A stretch of DNA of 64,000 nt from Gemmatimonadota bacterium (GTDB lineage Bacteria; Gemmatimonadota; Gemmatimonadetes; Longimicrobiales; Gaopeijiaceae), in NCBI GenBank assembly GCA_009838975.1, contig VXQO01000117.1, forward strand, positions 1-64,000, in the 5' to 3' direction. Shown here piece after piece: positions 46,015-54,127 of the stretch. Positions within the stretch are counted from its first letter, which is position 1. Each line of letters begins with the position of its first letter. The position numbers and the translations under genes were made by a program. The notes beneath the pieces are model-generated. The model was given only the letters and a program-made list of their open reading frames with translations. It did not search any database and was not told the DNA's origin.

Positions 46015-48204
46015 CTACATTTGCCCGGGCGGCAGGTGGTCCAGCAGGTACCGTACCATGAGCATGCGAACGTGGACGACGGTGCCCGCTCCCTCCGACA
46101 GCCCGTGGTTTCGATTCGGGTAGGCCGTGTAGTCGAAGGTCTTGCCCAGCTCCACCAAACGGTCCACCAGCCCCTCGACGATCTCCAGGTGCGTGTTGGT
46201 CTCCCCGGTTCCGTGAATGATGAGTAGGTCCCCTTCGAGCCCTTCGGCGTAGTTGATGGGGGCGGAGACGCGGTAGCCTTCCGGATTCGTCTCCACGGTC
46301 TCCATGTAGATCTCCTGGAACCACGCGTTGTACAGGTGTGGCTGGGGCTTGGGGACCACGGCAATCCCCACGTGGTAGACATCGGGCCTCCGGAACAGGG
46401 AATTCAGGGTGTTCGATCCGCCGCCGCTCCATCCCCAGATCCCCACCCTGGACAAATCGACGTAGGGGAGAATCCGGCCGAGCTCCAGCACTCCCGCCGC
46501 GTGCTCCTCAGTCGACTGCACCCCGATCGTCGGAAAGGGCGCCCTCCGCCACTCGGCACCCTTCGGCGCCGGCGTGCCCCGATTCTCGATCGACACGACC
46601 AGGTACCCGAGGTCCGCGATGGCGCGATGGTAGTTGTTGCGGGTCGACCACCGGTCCAGGACGGTCTGGGCGTGCGGCTCGCCGTAGACGTAGATGAACA
46701 CCGGGTACTTGCGGGACGGGTCGAAGTCCCGCGGCTTGATCATCCACGCGTCCATCACCACGCCGTCCCCGATATCCAGCTGCAGGAACTCCGTGGGGTG
46801 GGTGGTCGTGGCCTCGGCCCGGCGCCGGACCTCCGCGTTGTCCTGTAGAACGCGGACGACGCGGTGCTCCGGCAGGCTGATCAGCGAGGTCACCGGGGGA
46901 GTGTCGAAGTTGGAATACGTGTGAAGTGCCCAGCGGAGGTCGGGGGAGAAGTCGTAGGAGTGGGTGCCCGGCTGGCCTTCGGGACTGACCCGCTCGGGCG
47001 CTTCGGAACCATCCAGCCGGACCCGGTAGAGGTACCGCTGCGTGGCGTTGTCGGGCGAGGCGAAGTAGTAGGACCACCCGTTCCCGTGATCGACCGGCCC
47101 CCGTTCCATGACATCGCTGGCTCCCGGGGTCAGGAGGCGTTCCTCTCGCCCTTCTCGTGAGTACACGTAGGCGTGGCGCCACCCGTCCTTCTCGGTCAGG
47201 AAAAGGAAGGAATCGCCGCCCCGGATCCACTCGAGGCCCGCGTTCAGGCGATAACTGGCGATGACCCAGGCCGGATCGGACTCGTGGTATATCCGGTCGA
47301 CTTCACCGGTGGTCACGTTGGCGATGTAGAAGTCCCGTTCGTCCCGAAAGCGGCTGAACTGCTCCACCAGCAGATCCTCGGAGTTGCCGGCCCAGCTCAC
47401 CTGCCCGAGATAGAAGCCCTCGTTCGGTGACGGGACGGATATCCAGCGGACTTCCCTTCCCTGCGCATCCACCACTCCGACCCGCAGCTTGGCGATGGTC
47501 TCGCCCACCCTCGCGAATCGGACCTGCCGGATTTCGGGATAGGAGGGATCGGTGGGGACGAGCATGGACCTCATCCGCACTCCGGAGGCGTCGGACTGGA
47601 CGAAGGCGATCCGGTTTCCGTCGGGGCTCCAGACGGCCCGGCCATTGGAGAAGGATTCGGCGGTGGTCCAGGTCAGACGGGTCGTCTGTTCGGCCGAGAG
47701 GTCGTGAACGTGAAGGTCGCCGTCGCGGCTGAAGAGGATGCGGTTGCCGCCCGGAGAGATCGTATTCCCCCCTCCCCCGTCCACCTTCCTGAGCGCGGAC
47801 GTGACCAGGTCGAACATCCAGAAACCGTCGCCACTGGTCTGGACAAGGACCCAACTGCCGTCCGGGGCGAACTGGAAGCTGGAGATGCTCAAGGGCTCCG
47901 AAGCGCCGGATGGCGTGAGGTTTGACAGGGAGGCGAGCACCGTGCGGGCGCCGCTCGCGGCGGCGTACCGGATCAACTCCCGTTGCGAGGGTCCCGCAGG
48001 AGTCTCCAGGGTCGCGTATCCCGATCCGTCGGGCAGCCACGACGCCTGGAAGGACCGGGCGTCGAAGTCCCTCGCCTCGAAGATCGACCGGAGACGGGCT
48101 TCGGTCTCGGCGGGGACCTGGGCCGAGACCAGGGTTGGAGAAACGGTGGGGATGGCGAGGAAGCTCACCAACCAGAAGCTCCGCAAAACCCGTCTTACGG
48201 TCAT
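46015..48204 (-). CDS. Secreted S9B peptidase with Glu at the catalytic-acid position
   Basis: A signal peptide ends near TLVSAQ. A DPP-IV-type propeller (FAPDGSWVLVQTS, WSPDGNRIAFVQ, SPDLRWALHTYS) covers ~50-480. The hydrolase domain has the nucleophile in GIWGWSGGGS (about Ser593) and the base in YPNRNHGLSE (about His699). Where DPP-IV has HGTADDNVH, this protein has HGTGETNTH, so the acid position is Glu (about 669). Activity may be altered but is plausible. It is divergent from another S9 gene at 48525. Confidence 0.9.
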   Translation of the reverse strand: MTVRRVLRSFWLVSFLAIPTVSPTLVSAQVPAETEARLRSIFEARDFDARSFQASWLPDGSGYATLETPAGPSQRELIRYAAASGARTVLASLSNLTPSGASEPLSISSFQFAPDGSWVLVQTSGDGFWMFDLVTSALRKVDGGGGNTISPGGNRILFSRDGDLHVHDLSAEQTTRLTWTTAESFSNGRAVWSPDGNRIAFVQSDASGVRMRSMLVPTDPSYPEIRQVRFARVGETIAKLRVGVVDAQGREVRWISVPSPNEGFYLGQVSWAGNSEDLLVEQFSRFRDERDFYIANVTTGEVDRIYHESDPAWVIASYRLNAGLEWIRGGDSFLFLTEKDGWRHAYVYSREGREERLLTPGASDVMERGPVDHGNGWSYYFASPDNATQRYLYRVRLDGSEAPERVSPEGQPGTHSYDFSPDLRWALHTYSNFDTPPVTSLISLPEHRVVRVLQDNAEVRRRAEATTTHPTEFLQLDIGDGVVMDAWMIKPRDFDPSRKYPVFIYVYGEPHAQTVLDRWSTRNNYHRAIADLGYLVVSIENRGTPAPKGAEWRRAPFPTIGVQSTEEHAAGVLELGRILPYVDLSRVGIWGWSGGGSNTLNSLFRRPDVYHVGIAVVPKPQPHLYNAWFQEIYMETVETNPEGYRVSAPINYAEGLEGDLLIIHGTGETNTHLEIVEGLVDRLVELGKTFDYTAYPNRNHGLSEGAGTVVHVRMLMVRYLLDHLPPGQM

Positions 48205-48524
48205 GTCTCTCTTCCTCGCTCCGGCCGGCGCAGGCCGGGTGGGAAAGCCTCACCCGCGTGGTGTTTTCGAGAGCATACTCCTGAGCTTCACTGGCCGCAA
48301 CGGTGTCCCCCTCGACAAAGGCTGGCTTGGCCGTCGGCCGGAAGACAGACCGCGGCCTCGGCCTCTCAGCACGATATCGGCCGGTCGATCCGCGACTGGC
48401 TCGCAGACGGCCCGACAGCTAGTGTCAGTCACCACAATTCGAGAGGCTTAACCGCCCAGGTATCAGCGGGCGAGAGGAGCTGAGAGTCCTGTCGGCGGCA
48501 GCTCTTCCGTTTGGAGGTTCTGTC
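48205..48524. other. 320-bp intergenic region between divergent S9 genes
   Basis: It holds the promoters of both flanking S9 genes. For the plus-strand gene a GGAGG lies eight bases before ATG 48525. A GC-rich partial hairpin (CCGGCCGGCGCAGGCCGG, about 48216-48233) is near the minus-strand start. I see no convincing small gene, repeat or strong -35/-10 pair. The open frames here have no ribosome sites. Confidence 0.5.
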
Positions 48525-50513
48525 ATGTCGTTCTGCATTCGATTCGTTTTCCTGCTGCTCCTTTTTGCTGGCGCCGCCTCTGCACAGGAGCGACTCGGCC
48601 TCGATCATATCGGCGAGATCGTTCAACTCTCCGATCCGCAGATTTCGCCGGATGGCCGCTCCGTCGCCGTCATTGTCTCCCACGCCGATTTCGAGGAGAA
48701 CCGCCGCGACATCGAACTGGTGCTCGTGGACGTGGCGACGGGCGCGCAGAAAGTGATGACGCGCAGAAGCGTCGCTCAGCCCGACTGGTCTCCCTCCGGC
48801 TCGACTCTGGCGTTCCTTTCTCCGGTCGAGGGCAGGCGTCAGCTCTTCGTCCTTCCCGTCGATGGCGGCGAGGCGACGCAGATTACGGACGCGCCGACGG
48901 GCATCAACTCCTACTCGTGGCGTCCCGACGGCAACGCGTTCGTCCATGTCTCGGAAGAAGAGCCGGAGACGGGCGAAGGAGCGGAGCGTCACAACCGCTC
49001 GTTCGAGGCGGACGTGAACTACCTGCTGACGGAGGCGCCGCGTTCTCGGCATCTGTGGCTCGTCCCCGCCGACGGCGGAGAGGCGGAGCGCCTGACCTCG
49101 GGCGAATGGTCGGTCGGAAGCGCGTTGGCAGACGGCCGGTCGATCGCGCCTTCATGGTCTCCGGACGGGCAGGCGGTCGCGTTCGCACAGCAGCCCGAGC
49201 CGGGGCCCAGGCATATCTACGACAACGCCATCCGGATTCTGGATACCTCGACGCGAGCCATCCGACCGCTCAACTCGAAGAGGCATAGCCTGAGAGGGGG
49301 GGCGGCGTTCTCTCCGGACGGGTCCCTTGTCTCCTACTCGTTCCCGCATGAGGGGGACACGCGTTTCGTCAACGAGCTCTACATTGCTCCCGCGGAAGGT
49401 GGGGACGGGCGCAGCCTCACCCATGCTCTCGACCGAAACATCAGGACCTCCCGGTGGATGCCGGACGGCAGTTCTCTCCTCATCCTGGCCAACGACACCA
49501 CGACGGCAGGTCTGTGGATTCAGCCGCTCGAGGGCGCCGCTCGCCGCATCGACACGGGCAGCGCCGTTCCTTCGTCGAGCCTGTCGGTCTCCCGCTCCGG
49601 CCAGATCGCGATGCTCGCCAGTGAGCCGAATCGTCCCACCGAGCTCTATGTTCAGAGCGCACCGGGGGGTGCGTTCGAACGCCTCACCGATTTCAATGCT
49701 CATATCGCCGCGCTCGACCTCGGGCAGCGGGAATCCATTCAGTGGCGCGGTGCGGACGATTTCGACATGGACGGCGTCCTTACCTATCCGCCGGGGCATC
49801 AACCGGGCCAGCCGTACCCCCTCGTGCTCCTCATCCACGGAGGACCCCGCGGGACTTCCACGGTGGCCTTCTCGGCACGCGCGCAGTGGCTCGCCTCGCA
49901 CGGGTGGGTGGTGTTCGAACCCAACTACCGCGGCGGCGACGGCCGCGGGACGGCCTTCCAGGCCGCCATATGGAACGACGCGGGCGAGGGGCCCGGCCGG
50001 GACGTCATGTCGGGCGTCGATCTGCTTATCGAGCAAGGCATAGCCGACCCCGACCGGATGGCGGTCTCGGGCTGGTCCTACGGTGGCTACATGACCACCT
50101 GGCTGCTCGGCAACTATCCGGACCGCTGGCGCGCCGGTGTGGCCGGCGCTCCCGTGACGGATCACATCGATCAGTACGTCCTCAGCGATATCAACGCGCC
50201 TGTCCGAACCTACTACGGCGGCTCACCGTTCACCGATCCGGACCGCCTTCGGGCGTTCCGGGAGCAGGCTCCCATCACCTACGCCGCGCAAATCAGGGCA
50301 CCGACCCTGGTTCTCTGCAACACGGGGGATCAGCGCGTACCGATCACGGAATCCTTCATCCTCTACCACGTCCTTCGGGACAACGGCGTGAAGACGCAGT
50401 TCATCGCATACCCTGTCGACGGACACTTCCCCGCGGACCCGGTTCATCAACGCGACATAGACCGACGATGGGCCGCCTGGCTGAAGGAACACCTCGACGA
50501 GAGCACACCCTAG
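48525..50513 (+). CDS. Secreted S9C acylaminoacyl-peptidase-like peptidase
   Basis: A signal peptide (FVFLLLLFAGAASAQ) leads a TolB-like seven-bladed propeller (ISPDGRSVAVIVS, WSPSGSTLAFLS, WSPDGQAVAFAQ, FSPDGSLVSYSF) up to about residue 410. The alpha/beta hydrolase domain follows, with Ser in VSGWSYGGYM (about 517), Asp in NTGDQRVPI (about 601) and His in PVDGHFP (about 632). The motif set places it with S9C oligopeptidases. The start at 48525 is supported by TTGGAGG upstream. 662 residues, convergent with the esterase gene. Confidence 0.92.
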   Translation: MSFCIRFVFLLLLFAGAASAQERLGLDHIGEIVQLSDPQISPDGRSVAVIVSHADFEENRRDIELVLVDVATGAQKVMTRRSVAQPDWSPSGSTLAFLSPVEGRRQLFVLPVDGGEATQITDAPTGINSYSWRPDGNAFVHVSEEEPETGEGAERHNRSFEADVNYLLTEAPRSRHLWLVPADGGEAERLTSGEWSVGSALADGRSIAPSWSPDGQAVAFAQQPEPGPRHIYDNAIRILDTSTRAIRPLNSKRHSLRGGAAFSPDGSLVSYSFPHEGDTRFVNELYIAPAEGGDGRSLTHALDRNIRTSRWMPDGSSLLILANDTTTAGLWIQPLEGAARRIDTGSAVPSSSLSVSRSGQIAMLASEPNRPTELYVQSAPGGAFERLTDFNAHIAALDLGQRESIQWRGADDFDMDGVLTYPPGHQPGQPYPLVLLIHGGPRGTSTVAFSARAQWLASHGWVVFEPNYRGGDGRGTAFQAAIWNDAGEGPGRDVMSGVDLLIEQGIADPDRMAVSGWSYGGYMTTWLLGNYPDRWRAGVAGAPVTDHIDQYVLSDINAPVRTYYGGSPFTDPDRLRAFREQAPITYAAQIRAPTLVLCNTGDQRVPITESFILYHVLRDNGVKTQFIAYPVDGHFPADPVHQRDIDRRWAAWLKEHLDESTP

Positions 50514-50574
50514 GGCGTTGCGGTCCGGTAGCCCCTGAACGCTGTCCGGCCGAGTCCGAATCCGCCCGTCCAGG

Positions 50575-52065
50575 TCAGTCCTGGTTGACGCGAGTCGCCT
50601 CGGTCGTCTCGCCGGCCTGATCGATCGCAACGCCGGTCACGCTCCCGTCTTCGTCGGACCTGAAGGTGACGTAGACCGGTACGACCACCACCTTGAAGCG
50701 CGTTGGCGAAGTCGGGTACAGCTCGTACGTGCGGCCCTCGAGCTCCACCGCGAGCACCTCTCCCTCCAGCAGGAAGCGAAGCACCTCGTCCGGATCGTCG
50801 GGCACGACATACGTTCCCACGTACGACTCCAGGACGCTGACCGGCACGTCCACCGACTCGGGATAGTCGGAAAGGTCGACACCATACTCCGTCAGTTTCT
50901 CGCGGGCGGGGCCGTTCCTCGGATCGATCCGCAGTGCGTGCTGGTGGTGCTCAATGGCCAGATCCCGATGGCCCATGAGGGCGTGCGCCTCGGCCAGTCC
51001 GTTGTGGGCGGGCGCCAGATTGGGGTCCATTTCGACGAGACGTGAGAAGACCAGCTCCGCGTCGGCGGCGTTGCCGTCTTCGAGCGCCCTGCCGCCAATC
51101 GGACCGAGAATCCCCACCGACGGCGTCCTCTCGTACCCGAACCGCGCCGATGCTCGTGCGAAGTGGCGGTCGACGGCCTCCAGGCCGGCCGCAACGTAGA
51201 GGCCGACCGGATCGTGCAGATTCCAGCCGTCGAAGATCTTCTCGAGCCCGTAGTAGGTCGATCTGTGCGGTACGGAGCCGTGGCTCTCCTCTTCCATGAG
51301 CTTGAATTCCCACCGGAAATCCTCGGGCGCCTTCGCTTCGAGAATGCCCGCGAACTTCAGCGCGCCGCCGAGCATCGCACCGCCCTCGTCGCCCATGGTC
51401 ATGTAGAAGTCGCCGACCAGGTCACCGGCATGGTCGAACGCGGAATCGGCCTGCGCAACCAGACGCTGCTCGTCCCACCAGAGACTCGGACTGATCGAGA
51501 TGTACGCGTCGAAGACGTCAGGCCGATGCACCAGCGCGTGATTCGCGAACAGGCCCCCGAGCGAATGTCCGATGAGAACGGCGTATGGTCTGGTCCTGTA
51601 GTGCTCATCGATGAACGGCATCAGTTCGGCACTGATGAACTCGAGGAAGTTGTCGGCTCCGCCGGCACCTGGACGCGGGGGGCCCTCGTCGGATTGGATC
51701 GGAGGCGACATGTCGCGCGTCCTGTCCGTATTGGCAATGGCCACGACGATGACGTCCGGCATGCGCCCGTTTCGCGCCAGGAATCGGGCCGTTCCGGTCG
51801 TGTGGTGGAAGTGCGACGGGCCGTCGAGGAGATAGACCACGGGGTACGTCTCGTCGCCGCCTTCGTAGCCGGCCGGCACGCCCACGATGATCTCCCGCTG
51901 CTCGCCTAGCACGTTGGAATGGAGTTCGCGGCGCTCCCCGAGGGACAGGAACGGTTCGGCGTCCTGGGCGAGGGCCGCGCCTGGCGCGAGAGCGATGAGG
52001 CCCGGCAGGAGAAGTGCGGAAAGGACGACCGGCATCCTGGCGACTCGATGGGTGAGCCCGGTCAT
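50575..52065 (-). CDS. Secreted esterase (esterase D family) fused to TPR region
   Basis: A signal peptide ends at GAALAQD. Residues ~38-290 form a putative-esterase fold as in S-formylglutathione hydrolase, Fes-like esterases and antigen 85: YPVVYLLDG, the nucleophile in LIGHSLGGLF (about Ser168), SPSLWWDE and the base region EESHGSVPH. Residues ~320-395 look like a TPR pair (AHNGLAEAHALMGHRDLAIEH). A ~90-residue C-terminal beta domain resembling the DUF3471-like tail of beta-lactamase-related proteins follows. Substrate unknown. Confidence 0.85.
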   Translation of the reverse strand: MTGLTHRVARMPVVLSALLLPGLIALAPGAALAQDAEPFLSLGERRELHSNVLGEQREIIVGVPAGYEGGDETYPVVYLLDGPSHFHHTTGTARFLARNGRMPDVIVVAIANTDRTRDMSPPIQSDEGPPRPGAGGADNFLEFISAELMPFIDEHYRTRPYAVLIGHSLGGLFANHALVHRPDVFDAYISISPSLWWDEQRLVAQADSAFDHAGDLVGDFYMTMGDEGGAMLGGALKFAGILEAKAPEDFRWEFKLMEEESHGSVPHRSTYYGLEKIFDGWNLHDPVGLYVAAGLEAVDRHFARASARFGYERTPSVGILGPIGGRALEDGNAADAELVFSRLVEMDPNLAPAHNGLAEAHALMGHRDLAIEHHQHALRIDPRNGPAREKLTEYGVDLSDYPESVDVPVSVLESYVGTYVVPDDPDEVLRFLLEGEVLAVELEGRTYELYPTSPTRFKVVVVPVYVTFRSDEDGSVTGVAIDQAGETTEATRVNQD

Positions 52066-52274
52066 GTGGCACCTGCCTTGTTGGGTGACGAAGAAGAGTC
52101 CGGACCCAGAGACGATAACAGGTGTCCGATCGTGGCTGGTGTCGGCAACCTGCTCGGCCCGTTGCCCGGCGGCCAGTTTGGATACCGCCCCCGCCTCCGG
52201 TATCTTCTCATCGAGACCGCCGCAGAGTTCCTCCGGCAGGTCCAGGGAACTTGAGTTCGACGGAGGCTTGAGCG

Positions 52275-52709
52275 TTGGCCACTATCGGGAACAGAGTCGC
52301 CTTGAGCGTGTCGGCCGTACTGCTGCTAACGGCCTGCGGCATACGTCCCCGTCCGAACCTGCCGGATGCGCAGGCAGGCACCGTGATTTCGGCCGACCAG
52401 ATCCTTGCGTCCGAGGCGACTACGATGTGGGAAGCGCTGCGGCGAACGGTCCGCTACGCAAACTTCGGGGAGTCATCGAGTGGCGATCCCGCGCGTGTTC
52501 ACCGACGGGGTTTCTCCAGCATCGCGCTCGTCGAAGACATGCCGATCTACATCGATCGGGTCCAGGTTCGTGACCTCGGCCTTCTGGATGCGCTGCCGGC
52601 CGTGGACATCGAACGCATTCAGGTGCTCACCGGCGTGCATGCGACCACATACTACGGCACTAATGCCGGCGATGGCGTGATCCTGATCCGGACCCGAACG
52701 GGCACATGA
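52275..52709 (+). CDS. Stand-alone TonB-receptor plug-domain lipoprotein
   Basis: 144 residues. A lipoprotein signal ends in LLLTACG. The rest matches only the plug domain of TonB-dependent receptors (RVHRRGFSSIALVEDMPIYIDRV, PAVDIERIQVLTGV, YYGTNAGDGVILIRTR) and stops where a receptor barrel would begin. It could be a soluble partner or decoy for SusC-type receptors, or a degraded receptor. The lipobox argues for a real small protein. The TTG at 52275 has GGAGG about nine bases upstream. The strong terminator at 52714 follows directly. Confidence 0.78.
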   Translation: MATIGNRVALSVSAVLLLTACGIRPRPNLPDAQAGTVISADQILASEATTMWEALRRTVRYANFGESSSGDPARVHRRGFSSIALVEDMPIYIDRVQVRDLGLLDALPAVDIERIQVLTGVHATTYYGTNAGDGVILIRTRTGT

Positions 52710-52713
52710 CCGA

Positions 52714-52747
52714 GGGGCGCCCCACCTCGTGGTGGGACGCCCCCTTT
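52714..52747. terminator. Bidirectional terminator between plug gene and SusD gene
   Basis: Stem GGGGCG-C-CCCACC (52714-52726), loop TCGT, stem GGTGGG-A-CGCCCC (52731-52743) with one internal mismatch, followed by CTTT. On the other strand the stem is followed by only a short T-run. It lies in the 84-bp gap between convergent genes and is the clearest terminator hairpin in the window. Confidence 0.75.
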
Positions 52748-52793
52748 GGCCGCCTGTGCCAGCCAGGCTGCGGAAGTCAGCCCTGTGTGGCCG

Positions 52794-54113
52794 CTAGGCT
52801 TCGCGGTCCAGGCACAGCGACTGTCCTTCCAGCCCCGACAGCGCTTCGTTCTCGTGTTCCTCGAAGGGGATCGGGAAGTTGACGTCGCTCCCGTACGCGC
52901 CGCCCTTGAAGAAGCTGCCTGTCGGGAACACTTCGTCCTGCCGATACCCGTACTGGCGCACGAGCCGGCGCAGGTCACCCAGGCGGTGTCCGGTCCCGAA
53001 CAGCCACCTGGCGCGCTCCTCGAAGAGCATCCTGACCTGTCCGTCACGGTCGCCGGGATCCGACAGGGCCGGCAGCCCAACGCCCCCGCGCAGTGCATTC
53101 AGCGTGGCCAGCCACGGGCCGCCGTTGCTCAGCTCGACCTCGGCCTTGATGAGCTGAGCCTCGAGGCCGCTGCCGAGCACGACATCGGACTCCTCGGAGG
53201 TGTACTTGAGCTGGTGGAACAGCGGGGTCTCCTGGTCGAAGCCCGGGCCCCCGCTGTCTTCCCACGGCACGCGCGCATCAGCGGCTGACCGGAACGCCAC
53301 GCCGTTCTCTCCCTCTGCGTCGGAGATCGACCAGCGACGCTGGCGCTGATTGAGTTCGAAGACGGCGTTCCGCTGTCCGAAGTCTCCGCCCTGCTTGCTT
53401 CGGACGTAATACTCCCAGTCGGCGGGAATGGTTGCGGCCGCGCTCGCGGCGCCGGCGTAGTCGTCCATGTTGAGGCGGGTTCGCGCGGTACCGATCGCCG
53501 CCAGGTTCTTCTGGTTCGCGTCACCGCTCGCCGCCTGGTCCGCGGCCCCGAAAGAGGCGAGCGCCGCGTCGTAGATCTCCTGCGTCGTCTGGCGTTCGCC
53601 GTAGACGATGTCGCCCTCGTTGGGCGTGTCGCTGAAGGGGACGCCGGAGCAGTAGTTCTCCGCAAAGAAGAGGTTGACGAACGCGTTCATGTTCCACATC
53701 TCGGCGATGCGGCTGTCACCCGGCAGAAGTTCGGCCATCCGCTCGGCGGCGTTCTTGGTCCCCACTCGGGCCCTGTGGTAGGTCCGGTACTGGCCGAGAA
53801 GCGTGCCGTTGCGATCGTCCATCTCGCGCCGGTCCACTTCGTTGCGGGTCGGGAAGGTACCGGAGAGATGGAACTCGTCGGACATCATTCCCGAGTAGAC
53901 CACCTGTCCCCCGCCCCCGCTGGAATAGGCACCGGCGAAGAGGCCGACGGCACCGGCCCAGTACAGCTCGGCGCCCTTCTCTCCCACCACGTCGCCGGGC
54001 GTTACGATGTCGGGGTCGACCACGTTCAGAAGCTGGTCGGTGTCGCACGCTGCCAGGCGTGTCGCCACCAGAACCACCAGGAACGGCCGAACCGTGTTTT
54101 TCAGATACCTCAT
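52794..54113 (-). CDS. RagB/SusD-family nutrient-binding lipoprotein
   Basis: The cell-surface binding lid of a SusC/SusD importer. The lipoprotein signal ends in RLAAC. The all-helical SusD body is suggested by TPR-like helices (YHRARVGTKNAAERMAELLPG, IYDAALASFGAADQA) and the C-terminal EERARWLFGTGHRLGDLRRL with FPIPFEEHENE. 439 residues is usual. The gene follows susC with a 14-bp gap, in the expected order, and should form the complex with it. The ligand may be a peptide given the many peptidases nearby (inference). Confidence 0.92.
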   Translation of the reverse strand: MRYLKNTVRPFLVVLVATRLAACDTDQLLNVVDPDIVTPGDVVGEKGAELYWAGAVGLFAGAYSSGGGGQVVYSGMMSDEFHLSGTFPTRNEVDRREMDDRNGTLLGQYRTYHRARVGTKNAAERMAELLPGDSRIAEMWNMNAFVNLFFAENYCSGVPFSDTPNEGDIVYGERQTTQEIYDAALASFGAADQAASGDANQKNLAAIGTARTRLNMDDYAGAASAAATIPADWEYYVRSKQGGDFGQRNAVFELNQRQRRWSISDAEGENGVAFRSAADARVPWEDSGGPGFDQETPLFHQLKYTSEESDVVLGSGLEAQLIKAEVELSNGGPWLATLNALRGGVGLPALSDPGDRDGQVRMLFEERARWLFGTGHRLGDLRRLVRQYGYRQDEVFPTGSFFKGGAYGSDVNFPIPFEEHENEALSGLEGQSLCLDREA

Positions 54114-54127
54114 TGGTCGGTCTCCTG

